From contig NZ_KQ954295.1 in assembly GCF_001519055.1 (NCBI RefSeq), forward strand, positions 104,233-168,232: 64,000 nt of DNA. The letters are read 5' to 3'. The stretch is from Novosphingobium sp. Fuku2-ISO-50 (GTDB lineage: Bacteria > Pseudomonadota > Alphaproteobacteria > Sphingomonadales > Sphingomonadaceae). The position numbers and the translations under genes were made by a program. Below the pieces are notes generated by a model. The model was not told where the DNA came from. It saw only the letters and a list, made by a program, of their open reading frames with translations, and searched no databases. This document shows, piece by piece, positions 16,957 to 26,409 of this stretch (positions are counted from its first letter, which is position 1; every line of letters starts with the position of its first letter).

Positions 16957-17279
16957 CAGACGTCGCCCATCATTTGCCGCCGCGCCTCGACCGTTTTGGC
17001 TTCGAGCGCCTTGCGCACTTCCGCTTCGCCCACTTCGACCCCTGCCAGCAGGAGATCGCCATGCACTTTGCGAATCACTTCCTCGTCGCCGGCATCTTCG
17101 AATTCGGCCTGAACCACCGAGCGCGCATAGGCTTCCGTCTCCGCGGCATCGAGCCCCATGCGTTCCGCCGCCCAATTGCCCAACAGCTTGTTGCGGCGGG
17201 CCTGAATGCGAAACAGCATTTCCTCGTCGTGGGCAAACTTGGCCTCTTCGGCGCGTTCGCGATCTTCAAAGGTCGTCAT
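16956..17279 (-). CDS. DUF1476 protein, ATP synthase inhibitor zeta subunit family
   Basis: 107 residues from ATG 17279 with AAGGA upstream. The opening TTFEDRERAEEAKFAHDEE and central WAAERMG are diagnostic of DUF1476, the alphaproteobacterial zeta subunit that blocks ATP hydrolysis by F1-ATPase through its N-terminal segment. It is the first gene of a three-gene unit with bolA and grxD. It supports the alphaproteobacterial assignment of the window. Confidence 0.93.
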   Translation of the reverse strand: MTTFEDRERAEEAKFAHDEEMLFRIQARRNKLLGNWAAERMGLDAAETEAYARSVVQAEFEDAGDEEVIRKVHGDLLLAGVEVGEAEVRKALEAKTVEARRQMMGDV

Positions 17280-17408
17280 CGCGGCAATCCTTACATGATG
17301 GTGTGAACCTGCGATAATCAGCCCGCCGCCATGCCGCAAGCGCAGACATGGTCGAACCGCCTGCAAGGCGTGCCATGTTTCGACCATCCCGGCACTTTTT
17401 TACGGCAC

Positions 17409-19658
17409 TCAGGGCGTCAGGCCGGTCCAGTTGGCCAGAAAGGCCATGACATCGGCACCCCCGGCGATCGTCTTGTCCAACGGCTTTCCGGCGCCATGCC
17501 CCGCGTCGCTGTCGACGCGCAGCAAGCGGGGCCGTTCGCCGATCGCGGCCGCCTGCAACGCGGCGACATATTTGAAGCTGTGCGCGGGGACCACGCGGTC
17601 GTCGGTATCGGCAGTGGTGACCAATATCGCCGGATAGGCGTGGCCGTCGCGGATATTGTGATAAGGCGAATAGGCGCGCAGCGTGCGCCAGTCGCCTTCG
17701 CGACGCGGATCGCCATAGTCGTCGATCCACGACCGGCCTTGCGTAAACCGGTCAAAGCGCAACATGTCCATGACCCCGACATCGGGATTGGCGGCGACAA
17801 ACAGGTCGGGGCGCTGGTTGATCACGGCGGCGACCATCATTCCGCCGTTTGACCCGCCTTGCGCGGCCAGCCCGTCGCGCCGGGCAATGCCCGAACGAAC
17901 GAGGTATTCGCCCGCCGCGATGAAATCGTCGAAACTGTTCTGTTTGCGGCGGCCCCGCCCGGCCTCGTACCACGCCGGGCCAAGCTCGCCCCCGCCGCGC
18001 ACCGCCGCCACCGCCAACACGCCGCCCGCCTCAAGCCAGGCCATGCGCCATGGCGAATAGCTGGGGTTGAGCGCAATATCGAACCCGCCATACCCATAAA
18101 GCAAAGTTGGCGCAGCCGTGCCGAGCAACGACCGTTTGCGCACCACGGTCAACGGCACCATGGTCCCGTCGCGCGAGGGATACTGCCGCTCCTCGATGAC
18201 ATAGTCGGCCGGATCGAACGGCACGGCAGGCGTGGCAAACGGCGTCACCTTCCCGCTGCGCAAATCCATGCGATAGATGGCGGGCGGCTGATTGTAGCTG
18301 GAAAACTGATAGAATGTCTCGGGATCGCCTAGACGCCCGTCGAACCCCGTCGCCGCCCCCGTTGCCGAAATGGTGATCGCGCGGGCCGGGCGCCCTTTCA
18401 GATCGGTGACCACGGCCAGCCGTTGCCCCCCGTCGAGGTAGGACAGGATCAGCCGATCGCCGACGATCCGCCCGGCTTCGAGCAGGCCACGCTGCTCTGC
18501 GATCACCACGCTGGCGCGGGAATGCGTGCCGAGATCGAGCTGCACCAGCCGATAATTGCGCGCGCCATCGTTAGTGACGAACCACAAATGCGCGCCCTCG
18601 CCATCGACCAGTTTCCAGTCATGATCGAGCCCGGGGACCAGCGGCAGCACCGCCCAGCGCCCGCCCACACGCGGCGCGGCAAGGTCCACGAGATGAATCG
18701 CCCTGACCGGCGCGGTTCCCGCCTCGGTGCTGATCACCGCCCAGCGCCCATCGGACGTGACTTGCGCCTTGTGCCCCCAGTCGGGATGATCGGGCGTGGC
18801 ATAGACCAGTTGATCCGCGTCCTGCGCGGTGCCGATGCGATGAAACCACACGGCCTTGTCATGCGCGGGCGCGCGGTATTCCTCGTCGGCACGCGGCGCG
18901 GGATAGCGCGAATAGAGAATGCCTTCGTCGCCCACCCACCCGATCAGCGTATCGTTCGCCCATTCGAGCCGATCGCCGAGCATGCGTCCGGTCGCTGCGT
19001 CAATCACGCGGATCGTGCGCCAGTCGCTTCCGGCGTGCTGTTCGCCATAGGCAAGGAAACGCCCGGTTTGCGAAGGCGCCCAGGCATCGAGCGCAAAGGC
19101 CGCCTCGGCGTGATTGGGGTCCACCAGCAGCCGATCGGCCCCGCCCAGCCCGTCGCGCGCATAGAGCGCAGACTGGTTCATCAATCCGCTGTTGCGCAGG
19201 AAGAAATAGCGATGCCCCGCCTTTTTGGGCAAGCTGGTGCGCTCGAAATCATAAAGCGCGCGCAATCGCGCCGCAAAGTGATCGTGCCCCGGCAAGGCAG
19301 ACAGATACGACCGCGCCAGCGTGTTTTCGCGTTCGACCCAATCAGCCACGGCACGGTCGCTGCGGACATCGCCTTCAAGCCAGCGCCACGGATCGGCGAC
19401 CGTTTCGCCGAACGGGTGATCGCTGATCCCGCCGCGCGGCGCCGCAGGATAGCGCGCAGACGGCAGGGCAAGATCGGCCCGCGACGGCATGACAGGGATC
19501 GCGGTCGCCGACATCGGGGCAAGCGTCGTCGTCCGGGGCGACTGTGCGTCAACCCCGTCGATTCCGGCCCCTCCCGCACCGCCCTTTCCGGCCAGCGCGG
19601 GCGCCGCATGAAGTACAAGACCCAGGGCGCCGCACAGCAGCACCTGTTTCAGGCCCAT
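17409..19658 (-). CDS. prolyl oligopeptidase family serine peptidase (paralog 1)
   Basis: About 749 residues with a signal peptide, an N-terminal seven-bladed propeller region (starting PFGETVADPWRWLEGD) and a C-terminal alpha/beta hydrolase domain. The catalytic triad is visible: Ser about 603 in GGSNGG, Asp about 686 in DTDDRV and His about 721 in DAGHG. The family cleaves short peptides after proline. Starts at 19673 or 19676 add a few residues; 19658 has GGGAACGG before it. It shares high similarity with the gene at 21085, and a transporter gene lies between them. Confidence 0.92.
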   Translation of the reverse strand: MGLKQVLLCGALGLVLHAAPALAGKGGAGGAGIDGVDAQSPRTTTLAPMSATAIPVMPSRADLALPSARYPAAPRGGISDHPFGETVADPWRWLEGDVRSDRAVADWVERENTLARSYLSALPGHDHFAARLRALYDFERTSLPKKAGHRYFFLRNSGLMNQSALYARDGLGGADRLLVDPNHAEAAFALDAWAPSQTGRFLAYGEQHAGSDWRTIRVIDAATGRMLGDRLEWANDTLIGWVGDEGILYSRYPAPRADEEYRAPAHDKAVWFHRIGTAQDADQLVYATPDHPDWGHKAQVTSDGRWAVISTEAGTAPVRAIHLVDLAAPRVGGRWAVLPLVPGLDHDWKLVDGEGAHLWFVTNDGARNYRLVQLDLGTHSRASVVIAEQRGLLEAGRIVGDRLILSYLDGGQRLAVVTDLKGRPARAITISATGAATGFDGRLGDPETFYQFSSYNQPPAIYRMDLRSGKVTPFATPAVPFDPADYVIEERQYPSRDGTMVPLTVVRKRSLLGTAAPTLLYGYGGFDIALNPSYSPWRMAWLEAGGVLAVAAVRGGGELGPAWYEAGRGRRKQNSFDDFIAAGEYLVRSGIARRDGLAAQGGSNGGMMVAAVINQRPDLFVAANPDVGVMDMLRFDRFTQGRSWIDDYGDPRREGDWRTLRAYSPYHNIRDGHAYPAILVTTADTDDRVVPAHSFKYVAALQAAAIGERPRLLRVDSDAGHGAGKPLDKTIAGGADVMAFLANWTGLTP

Positions 19659-19732
19659 CCGTTCCCACTGCATCATCTTGTTATCGCAAGCACAGATAGC
19701 ACGACCCGCCCAGGCCTGCGAGCAGGAAAAGC

Positions 19733-20983
19733 CTAGGCCTCGCGTTGAGCCAGCAGCGCGCGTGGCAAGAGCAAGGCAATCGGCAGCGACAGCGCCGAAG
19801 TCGCCACGTTGATCCAGACCAGCGCGGAAAAGCTCCAGCCGAAATCGTCCATCAGATGCGCGCCGATGATGTCGGTGCCAAACAGCGCGAGATTGCGCAC
19901 GCTGAGCATCAGCGAATAGCCCAGGCTTTCGCTGCCGCGCGGCGTGGCGCGCGCGGAAAGATCGAGAAACGCCAACTCCGCCAGCGCAAAACCGACCCCG
20001 TTGCCCCCTTCGATGACAAAGGCGGCGGGAACGCTGTTGTAGAACAGGAACGAAGCCTGGGTCAGCACCGAACAGCCGAGCCCCGTCAGCAACAAGCGCC
20101 GCAGCGTCAACCGGCGGCAGAGCCAGGTATAGGCCAGCGCCGTAATGATGCCCGCGCCATAACTGGTGAATGTCAGCCAGCCTTGCGTCACCGTGGTCAT
20201 GTGCAGGTCGTTCTGCTGACGATAGAACAACGCCGTCTCGGTGCTCGGCGCGATAAAGAACACCAGGATCAGCGCTGCCACCGCCCACATCGTGCGTGCG
20301 CGGGCGATCGCGCGCAACTGGCCCCTCAGCGCCGAAAACGGCTGCGGCGGATGATAAGGCTCATGGAGAAAGAACAGCGTCACCGGGATCAACGAGGCGG
20401 CAATCAGCGCGCAAGTCAGCGCGGTCCAGCCAAAAGCCACACCGGCCAGATAGCCCGATGCCGGTCCTCCGACGAGAATGCACAGCGCATAGATCGCCTG
20501 CCGAACGCCTGCCAGGCGCCCCGCGGCGCCGCTCGCCTGCGCCGTCTCGACCAGCAGCCCCCCCGTCGCGCAACTGACCAGCACCATCGCGCAACATGTC
20601 AACGCCATCGCCACGAACAGCGGCATATAGGCCTGCGCAACGAACCCCGAAGCCGACCAGCCGAGCGCGGCCAGCGCCGATCCGATGACCATGTACGATC
20701 GCCGCCGCGAACCGAGCAGGGGAAAGGCATCGATCACCGCCCCGAACAGCGGCTTTACATACCACGCAAAGCCGATCGCGAACAGAAACGTCGCCGTGGC
20801 CGAACGGTCGAGATGCAGCCCGTTCTTGAGCAGATTGCGCAACGGAATGCGCCCGAGGATCTTGTCCTGCGCCAGCGACGTGGCCATGACCCCCATCGCC
20901 ACGACCACACTGACCCGCCACAACGGGATCGTCGGCGAATCCGGCGCATCGTCGCATGGCGCAGAGGCAAACACTTCGCTCAC
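19733..20983 (-). CDS. MFS transporter, BT1 (folate/biopterin transporter)-like
   Basis: 416 residues from GTG 20983, preceded by GGAGAG. It has about 12 hydrophobic helices. The stretch FAWYVKPLFGAVIDAFPLLG followed by SRRRSYMVIG matches the BT1 signature (WxxKPlyGxxsD, then GxRRRpYl). BT1 proteins move folates, biopterin or, in some plants, other solutes, so the real substrate is open. Lying between two secreted prolyl oligopeptidases, it could take up a peptide-derived or unrelated product; that is inference. Confidence 0.75.
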   Translation of the reverse strand: MSEVFASAPCDDAPDSPTIPLWRVSVVVAMGVMATSLAQDKILGRIPLRNLLKNGLHLDRSATATFLFAIGFAWYVKPLFGAVIDAFPLLGSRRRSYMVIGSALAALGWSASGFVAQAYMPLFVAMALTCCAMVLVSCATGGLLVETAQASGAAGRLAGVRQAIYALCILVGGPASGYLAGVAFGWTALTCALIAASLIPVTLFFLHEPYHPPQPFSALRGQLRAIARARTMWAVAALILVFFIAPSTETALFYRQQNDLHMTTVTQGWLTFTSYGAGIITALAYTWLCRRLTLRRLLLTGLGCSVLTQASFLFYNSVPAAFVIEGGNGVGFALAELAFLDLSARATPRGSESLGYSLMLSVRNLALFGTDIIGAHLMDDFGWSFSALVWINVATSALSLPIALLLPRALLAQREA

Positions 20984-21084
20984 GCGGCGAACTCTCCGAA
21001 AAACAACCCGAATTCTCGTCTGAACCCACCGTGATCGACGAAGCCGCGCTTGGCAAGGATGCGCCCTGCCCTGCCTGCCTCCTT

Positions 21085-23262
21085 TTAAGCGCGCGGCTGC
21101 AGCCCGCTCCAATGCGCCAGAAAGGCCTGCACATCGGCGGCTTCGGCAATGACTTTGTCGATCGGCTTGCCGCTGCCGTGCCCGGCGCGGGTTTCGATGC
21201 GGATCAGGTGCGGCTTTGGCCCGATCGCGGCGGCCTGCAGTGCGGCGGCGTATTTGAAGCTGTGCCCCGGCACCACGCGGTCGTCGGTGTCCGCCGTGGT
21301 GACGACGATCGCCGGATAGACGGCGCCTTCGCGCACATTGTGATACGGCGAATAGGCGCGCAGCACGCGCCAGTCGGCCTCTACTTCGGGATGGCCATAG
21401 TCATCGACCCAGTACCGCCCGGCGGTAAAGCGATCGAAGCGCAGCATGTCCATCACCCCGACCCCGGCATTGGCCGCCGCAAACAGATCGGGCCGCTGAT
21501 TGACCACCGCGCCGACCAGCAGGCCGCCGTTCGAATGCCCCTGGATCGACAGGCCGCCGCCGGGGCAAATCCCATGGGCAATCAGCCATTCGCCCGCCGC
21601 GATGAAATCGTCGAACACGGCCTGCTTGTGTGCGCGGCGCCCGGCATCATGCCAGGCGTCGCCATATTCGCCGCCGCCGCGCAAATTGGCCAGGGCATAG
21701 GCCCCGCCGCATTCAAGCCAGGCCATCGTCGTCGGCGAAAACCACGGATTGAGCGAGACGTTGAAGCCGCCATAGCCGTAGAGCAGTGTCGGCACCGGGC
21801 CCGATGCATCCGCCCGACGCACCACGAACATCGGCACACGCGTCCCGTCGCGCGAGGCGTAGAACACTTGCTCCACCCGATAATCCTCGGACCGAAAGGT
21901 CAGGCGCGGCGCGCGCCACGGCGTCATTGCCCCATCGGCCGGATCGAGCCGCAACACCGTGTCCGGCGTCGTAAAGCTGGTGAACGACAGATAGCCCGCC
22001 GCATCGCCCGCGCGCGCGCTGACCCCGCCGACCGAGCCCAGACCGGGCAAGCCGACTTCGCGCGGATCCCCGCCGTCGAGCCCGGCGACGACGACCCGAG
22101 ACCGGGCGTCATGCAAATAGCCCAGCACCAGCCGACGCCCGACCATCCCGGCCCATTGCAGCGGGTCAGCCACTTCGGAGACCACCGTGTCGAAGCGGGC
22201 CGTTGCCCCCGCCATGTCGACGCGCACCACTTTGCGCCGGGGCGCCCCCTCGCCCGACACAAACCACAGGCTGTCGCCCTGCGCGTCGATAAACGTCCAT
22301 TCCGCCCTGATTTCGGAAACCAGCGGCTGGACCGGCCCAACCCGGTCGCCATCGATGCGCGCGACATGGACCGCATTGACCGGATCGGTGCCCTCGCTCG
22401 ACGCGATCACCAGCCAGCGCCCCTCGCTGCCCACCGTTGCCGCATGCCCCCATTTGGGCGTGCCGGGCGTTGCAAAGATCGGCACATCGGCATCCTGCGA
22501 CGTGCCGATGCGGTGCAACCAGACCGACTGGTTGTAATTGAGCGCCTGAAACGCGGCATCATGGCCCGGCTCGGGAAAGCGCGAATAGATCAGCGCCTCG
22601 CTGCCCAGCCATGCGAGCGCCGAAAACTTCACCCATTTCAGCGTGTCAGGCAAGACCGTGCCATCGACCACGCGCACCACATGCACCGTGCGCCAGTCCG
22701 ATCCGCCGTCCTGCACGCTATAGGCGACAAGACTGCCGTCGTCCGAAGGCTCCCAACTGTCGAGTGCCGTCGCGCCATCGCCCGCCCAGGTGTTGGGATC
22801 GAGCAGGACACGCCCTTTGGCAGTCGGAGCCGCGTCGGCATCGGTCACCAGCAATTGCGACTGGTTCGTCAGACCGGCATTCCAGCGGTGAAACAGGCGC
22901 CCGCCGCGCGCCACCGGCACGCCATACCGTTCGTAATCGATCAGCCGCTTCATTCGCGCTTCGAACACAGGCCGCTCGGGCAAGGCGGCAAGGTAATCGT
23001 GCGCAAACCGGCTTTGCGCCGCAACCCATTGCGCGACCGCGTCGTCATGACGCACATCGGCCTCAAGCCAGCGCCACGGATCGGACACCGTCTCGCCAAA
23101 GACCGGCTCGTCAAGCGGCACGCGCGGGCTTGGCGGATAAGGGGCAAGCGGCGGGAAAACGGCGGGATCGGTCACGGACAATCCTGTGGCGGCGCGGATG
23201 GCAGAAGAAACACCAGGCCCCGCGATGGCAAGGCCCGCACGCAAACACGCCCTGCGCCGCAT
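21085..23262 (-). CDS. prolyl oligopeptidase family serine peptidase (paralog 2)
   Basis: 725 residues from ATG 23262, with GGGAGA 6 bases upstream. The N-terminus MRRRACLRAGLAIAG is a signal peptide. The propeller starts VFGETVSDPWRWLEAD. The catalytic triad is Ser about 577 in GHSNGG (the usual GGSNGG has a histidine in second place), Asp about 660 in DTDDRV and His about 695 in RAGHG. It is a close paralog of the gene at 17409 and probably a secreted proline-specific peptidase. Confidence 0.92.
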   Translation of the reverse strand: MRRRACLRAGLAIAGPGVSSAIRAATGLSVTDPAVFPPLAPYPPSPRVPLDEPVFGETVSDPWRWLEADVRHDDAVAQWVAAQSRFAHDYLAALPERPVFEARMKRLIDYERYGVPVARGGRLFHRWNAGLTNQSQLLVTDADAAPTAKGRVLLDPNTWAGDGATALDSWEPSDDGSLVAYSVQDGGSDWRTVHVVRVVDGTVLPDTLKWVKFSALAWLGSEALIYSRFPEPGHDAAFQALNYNQSVWLHRIGTSQDADVPIFATPGTPKWGHAATVGSEGRWLVIASSEGTDPVNAVHVARIDGDRVGPVQPLVSEIRAEWTFIDAQGDSLWFVSGEGAPRRKVVRVDMAGATARFDTVVSEVADPLQWAGMVGRRLVLGYLHDARSRVVVAGLDGGDPREVGLPGLGSVGGVSARAGDAAGYLSFTSFTTPDTVLRLDPADGAMTPWRAPRLTFRSEDYRVEQVFYASRDGTRVPMFVVRRADASGPVPTLLYGYGGFNVSLNPWFSPTTMAWLECGGAYALANLRGGGEYGDAWHDAGRRAHKQAVFDDFIAAGEWLIAHGICPGGGLSIQGHSNGGLLVGAVVNQRPDLFAAANAGVGVMDMLRFDRFTAGRYWVDDYGHPEVEADWRVLRAYSPYHNVREGAVYPAIVVTTADTDDRVVPGHSFKYAAALQAAAIGPKPHLIRIETRAGHGSGKPIDKVIAEAADVQAFLAHWSGLQPRA

Positions 23263-23333
23263 GGACGATCTCCCGCCGGGACAATGGATCCGCCGTGCAT
23301 AAGCCGCGCACGCGGCCATCGGCAAGCGGACAA

Positions 23334-23367
23334 CGAAAAAGGGGCGGCGCCCGTCGGCACCGCCCCC
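23334..23367 (-). terminator. rho-independent terminator after rplQ
   Basis: On the minus strand an 11-base GC-rich stem with one G-U pair and a 4-base loop is followed by TTTTTCG, about 27 bases past the rplQ stop. Confidence 0.85.
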
Positions 23368-23393
23368 CTAACAAAACCGTCGGATCTGAAAGA

Positions 23394-23819
23394 TCAGGCG
23401 GCTTCGTATTCGTCTTCGTCCGCAGTCATGACCGGGCCCGAATCCTGGCCCTTGGCCGTGGTGTCGCGGTCGACCAGTTCGATCACTGCGATCGGCGCCG
23501 CGTCAGAGGCGCGGATACCGGCCTTGATGATGCGGGTATAGCCGCCCTGGCGATCGGCATAACGCTCGGCCAGAACTTCGAACAGCTTCTTTTCCTGCGT
23601 CGCGTCGAGCAGGCGCGCATGCGCCAGACGACGGTTCGACAGGCCGCCGTGCTTGCCCAGCGTGATCAGCTTTTCGATGTAAGGACGAAGTTCCTTCGCC
23701 TTGGGCACCGTGGTGGTGATCTGTTCGTGCTTGATCAGCGCGGCCGCCATGTTGCGCAGCAGCGCAATACGGTGAGCCGAAGTACGACCCAGCTTACGCT
23801 GGCCCAGTTTATGACGCAT
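23394..23819 (-). CDS. rplQ: 50S ribosomal protein L17
   Basis: 141 residues opening [20 protein letters not shown], the invariant L17 start, followed by [20 protein letters not shown]. An acidic C-terminal tail (DEDEYEAA) is added to the usual length of about 120-127. It is the last gene of the rpsM-rpsK-rpoA-rplQ unit and is followed by a terminator. Confidence 0.98.
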   Translation of the reverse strand: MRHKLGQRKLGRTSAHRIALLRNMAAALIKHEQITTTVPKAKELRPYIEKLITLGKHGGLSNRRLAHARLLDATQEKKLFEVLAERYADRQGGYTRIIKAGIRASDAAPIAVIELVDRDTTAKGQDSGPVMTADEDEYEAA

Positions 23820-23941
23820 GTTTCAACTCCGTTCGTTGTGGGTCCGTATCAGGTAACCCAGACCTGGCCGTTTTTTGGGCGGGGTGGCCGTCGGGGCCCC
23901 GTTGTGCCCACCCGCGAGGGTGGGCGGAAATCTGCTCGGGC

Positions 23942-25003
23942 TTAACCGAGCAGTTCCTGTTCGAGCTTCTTGGCCATTTCCTCGATGTTTTCAGGCGGCC
24001 AGCCGGGGATGTCCATGCCCAGCCGCAGCCCCATCGAGGACAGCACTTCCTTGATCTCGTTCAGCGACTTGCGGCCGAAATTCGGCGTGCGCAGCATTTC
24101 CGCTTCGGTCTTCTGGACGAGGTCGCCGATGTAGATGATGTTGTCGTTCTTGAGGCAGTTGGCCGAACGCACCGACAGTTCCAACTCGTCCACCTTCTTG
24201 AGAAGGTAGCGGTTGAGCTGGTTCGCATCGCTTTCTTCGGGCGCATGCGTGGCAAGGCCGGAAACCGTGGCGACATGGCCGGTCGGCAGCTGATCGTCGA
24301 AGTGAACGAACAGCGAAAGCTGGTCCTGCAGGATGCGCGCGGCATAAGCGACCGCGTCTTCCGGCGTGATCGTGCCGTCGGTTTCGACCGTCAGGTTGAG
24401 CTTGTCGTAGTCGAGCTCCTGCCCGATGCGGGCATTGTCGATCTTGTACGAAACCTGACGCACCGGCGAATAGAGCGAGTCGATCGGGATCAGCCCGATC
24501 GGCGCGTCAATCGGACGGTTCGACACGGCGGGCACATAGCCCTTGCCGGTGTCGGCAGTCAGCTCCATGTTGAACGTCGCACCTTCGTCGAGATGACAGA
24601 TCACGAGATCCTTGTTCATCACTTCGATGTCGCCGGTCACGGCAATGTCGCCTGCACGCACTTCGCCCGGGCCGGTGGCCGAAAGCTGAAGCCGCTTGGG
24701 GCCTTCACCCTGCATCCTGAGCGCGATCTGCTTCACGTTGAGAACGATGTCGGTGACATCTTCGCGCACGCCGGCAAGCGACGAGAATTCGTGAAGCACG
24801 TTTTCGATGCGGATCGAGGTCACTGCCGCGCCCTGAAGCGACGACAGCAGAACCCGGCGCAACGCGTTGCCAAGGGTCAGACCGAAGCCGCGCTCGAGCG
24901 GTTCGGCAATAAAGGTCGCGCGGCGCAGCGGATCGTTGCCGGGCTTGACCTCGAGGGTGTTGGGCTTCTTCAGTTCCTGCCAGTTCTTGATATTGACAGT
25001 CAT
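23942..25003 (-). CDS. rpoA: DNA-directed RNA polymerase subunit alpha
   Basis: 353 residues from ATG 25003 with GGGGAA upstream. The N-terminal dimerisation domain includes [20 protein letters not shown] and [15 protein letters not shown]; the C-terminal domain carries [19 protein letters not shown], used for UP-element and activator contact. It is placed between rpsK and rplQ as in most bacteria. Confidence 0.98.
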   Translation of the reverse strand: MTVNIKNWQELKKPNTLEVKPGNDPLRRATFIAEPLERGFGLTLGNALRRVLLSSLQGAAVTSIRIENVLHEFSSLAGVREDVTDIVLNVKQIALRMQGEGPKRLQLSATGPGEVRAGDIAVTGDIEVMNKDLVICHLDEGATFNMELTADTGKGYVPAVSNRPIDAPIGLIPIDSLYSPVRQVSYKIDNARIGQELDYDKLNLTVETDGTITPEDAVAYAARILQDQLSLFVHFDDQLPTGHVATVSGLATHAPEESDANQLNRYLLKKVDELELSVRSANCLKNDNIIYIGDLVQKTEAEMLRTPNFGRKSLNEIKEVLSSMGLRLGMDIPGWPPENIEEMAKKLEQELLG

Positions 25004-25118
25004 GGAATTCCCCTGGGGTTTGATCGGGTGCGCCGGCGTCAACTGAGGGGTTGCGACCGGTCGGATATTGGGCGGGGCCGGCGCGGTGGTACCGCCGCGC
25101 CGGTCGCCACTTGGCAGG

Positions 25119-25508
25119 TCAGACGCGGCGACGCTTTGACGGGCGCACGCCGTTGTGCGGGATCGGAGTCACGTCGCGAATGGCCGTGATCGTGAAACCG
25201 ACCGCCTGCAGCGCGCGCAGCGCGCTTTCGCGACCCGAACCCGGGCCCTTGACTTCGACTTCCAGCGTACGAACGCCGTGTTCGGCGGCCTTCTTGCCGG
25301 CATCGTCAGCGGCGACCTGCGCAGCGTAAGGTGTCGACTTGCGGCTGCCCTTGAAGCCCATCATGCCCGCGGACGACCACGAAATGGCATTGCCCTGGGC
25401 ATCGGTGATGGTGATCATGGTATTGTTAAAGCTGGCGTTGACGTGCGCGACACCACTCGTGATGTTCTTGCGCTCCCGCCGTTTGATACGCTGAGGTTCG
25501 CGTGCCAT
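25119..25508 (-). CDS. rpsK: 30S ribosomal protein S11
   Basis: 129 residues with [38 protein letters not shown] and a basic C-terminus ending [13 protein letters not shown], all diagnostic of S11. It belongs to the alpha-operon segment between rpsM and rpoA. Confidence 0.98.
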   Translation of the reverse strand: MAREPQRIKRRERKNITSGVAHVNASFNNTMITITDAQGNAISWSSAGMMGFKGSRKSTPYAAQVAADDAGKKAAEHGVRTLEVEVKGPGSGRESALRALQAVGFTITAIRDVTPIPHNGVRPSKRRRV

Positions 25509-25598
25509 TTTTATAAATCCTGTCGGAAAACCGTGGGAACCGGTGGCCGAAATGATCCGGCCAAATTCTGCGTCGAGCCAGGCTCGACGACAGCCGGA

Positions 25599-25967
25599 TT
25601 ACTTCTTCTTGCCGGCGATCGGCTTGGCCTTGCCCTTGCGGGTGCGCGCATTGGTGTGCGTGCGCTGGCCACGAACCGGCAGGCCCTTGCGATGACGCAG
25701 GCCGCGATAGCAGGCAAGGTCCATCAGACGCTTGATGTTCATCGCGGTTTCGCGGCGAAGATCGCCTTCCACGGTGTGCTCGGCGTCGATCGTTTCACGG
25801 ATCTGCAGGATTTCCGCGTCGGACAGGTCCTGGACGCGGCGGCTTTGATCGATACCCAGCTTTTCAGCAATCTGGCGGGCCTTGAACGGGCCAATGCCAT
25901 GAATATAGGTCAGCGCAACGATCACGCGCTTATTGGTGGGGAGATTTACCCCGGCAATACGAGCCAC
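25599..25967 (-). CDS. rpsM: 30S ribosomal protein S13
   Basis: 122 residues from GTG 25967 with GGAGAA upstream; the longer frame to 26018 lacks a binding site. The sequence [20 protein letters not shown], then [17 protein letters not shown], is S13. It is the first gene of the unit rpsM-rpsK-rpoA-rplQ, separated from adk by about 5 kb of foreign context. Confidence 0.97.
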   Translation of the reverse strand: MARIAGVNLPTNKRVIVALTYIHGIGPFKARQIAEKLGIDQSRRVQDLSDAEILQIRETIDAEHTVEGDLRRETAMNIKRLMDLACYRGLRHRKGLPVRGQRTHTNARTRKGKAKPIAGKKK

Positions 25968-26159
25968 TTGTTTCTCCGTATCAGCTCCACAGAACACCGG
26001 GTCGCCACAGAGAGCCAAATGCTCGCCCGCCGCCCACCCAGGGCCCTATCTCATCGCGAATCACCCGAAAAACGAATTGAAGCCAGCCGTGACCCCGCCA
26101 GTGCCCTTATGCGCGCTGACGAAAGCGGACTACCTCCAGACGGTTTCGAGTGAAAGGCG

Positions 26160-26188
26160 CGCTTAAGCGGATTCGCAAGGCCCGTCAA
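26160..26188 (-). promoter_or_regulatory. candidate promoter of rpsM-rpsK-rpoA-rplQ
   Basis: The minus strand reads TTGACG, then 17 bases, then TAAGCG, about 190 bases before rpsM. It has the same layout as the candidate rpsL promoter at 48362. The surrounding gene-free interval 25968-26409 shows nothing else definite. Confidence 0.55.
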
Positions 26189-26409
26189 CCGCAATTTGGC
26201 GCAAACAACCGCAGCCGTCGCGAAACGGGTGCGGAGAGGCGGGTTCACGAAAGGAAATACCGGATTCGGTGACAAAGGTCAAAGCCCTCGAGGCCGATCG
26301 TGACCCATAATGCTTTTTCGCGCTGTCGTTCATGCAAGAGTCTGGTTCCTTGGGCCATGAAGGTGCAATGTCAGCGCCAGAAGGCATAAATGGCAAGAGG
26401 ATCGTTTCC

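Noticed and set aside
19659..20288. Extension of prolyl oligopeptidase 1 to a 959-codon frame
   Set aside because: The extra N-terminal part overlaps the BT1-like transporter gene in another frame, and the signal peptide starts at about 19658.
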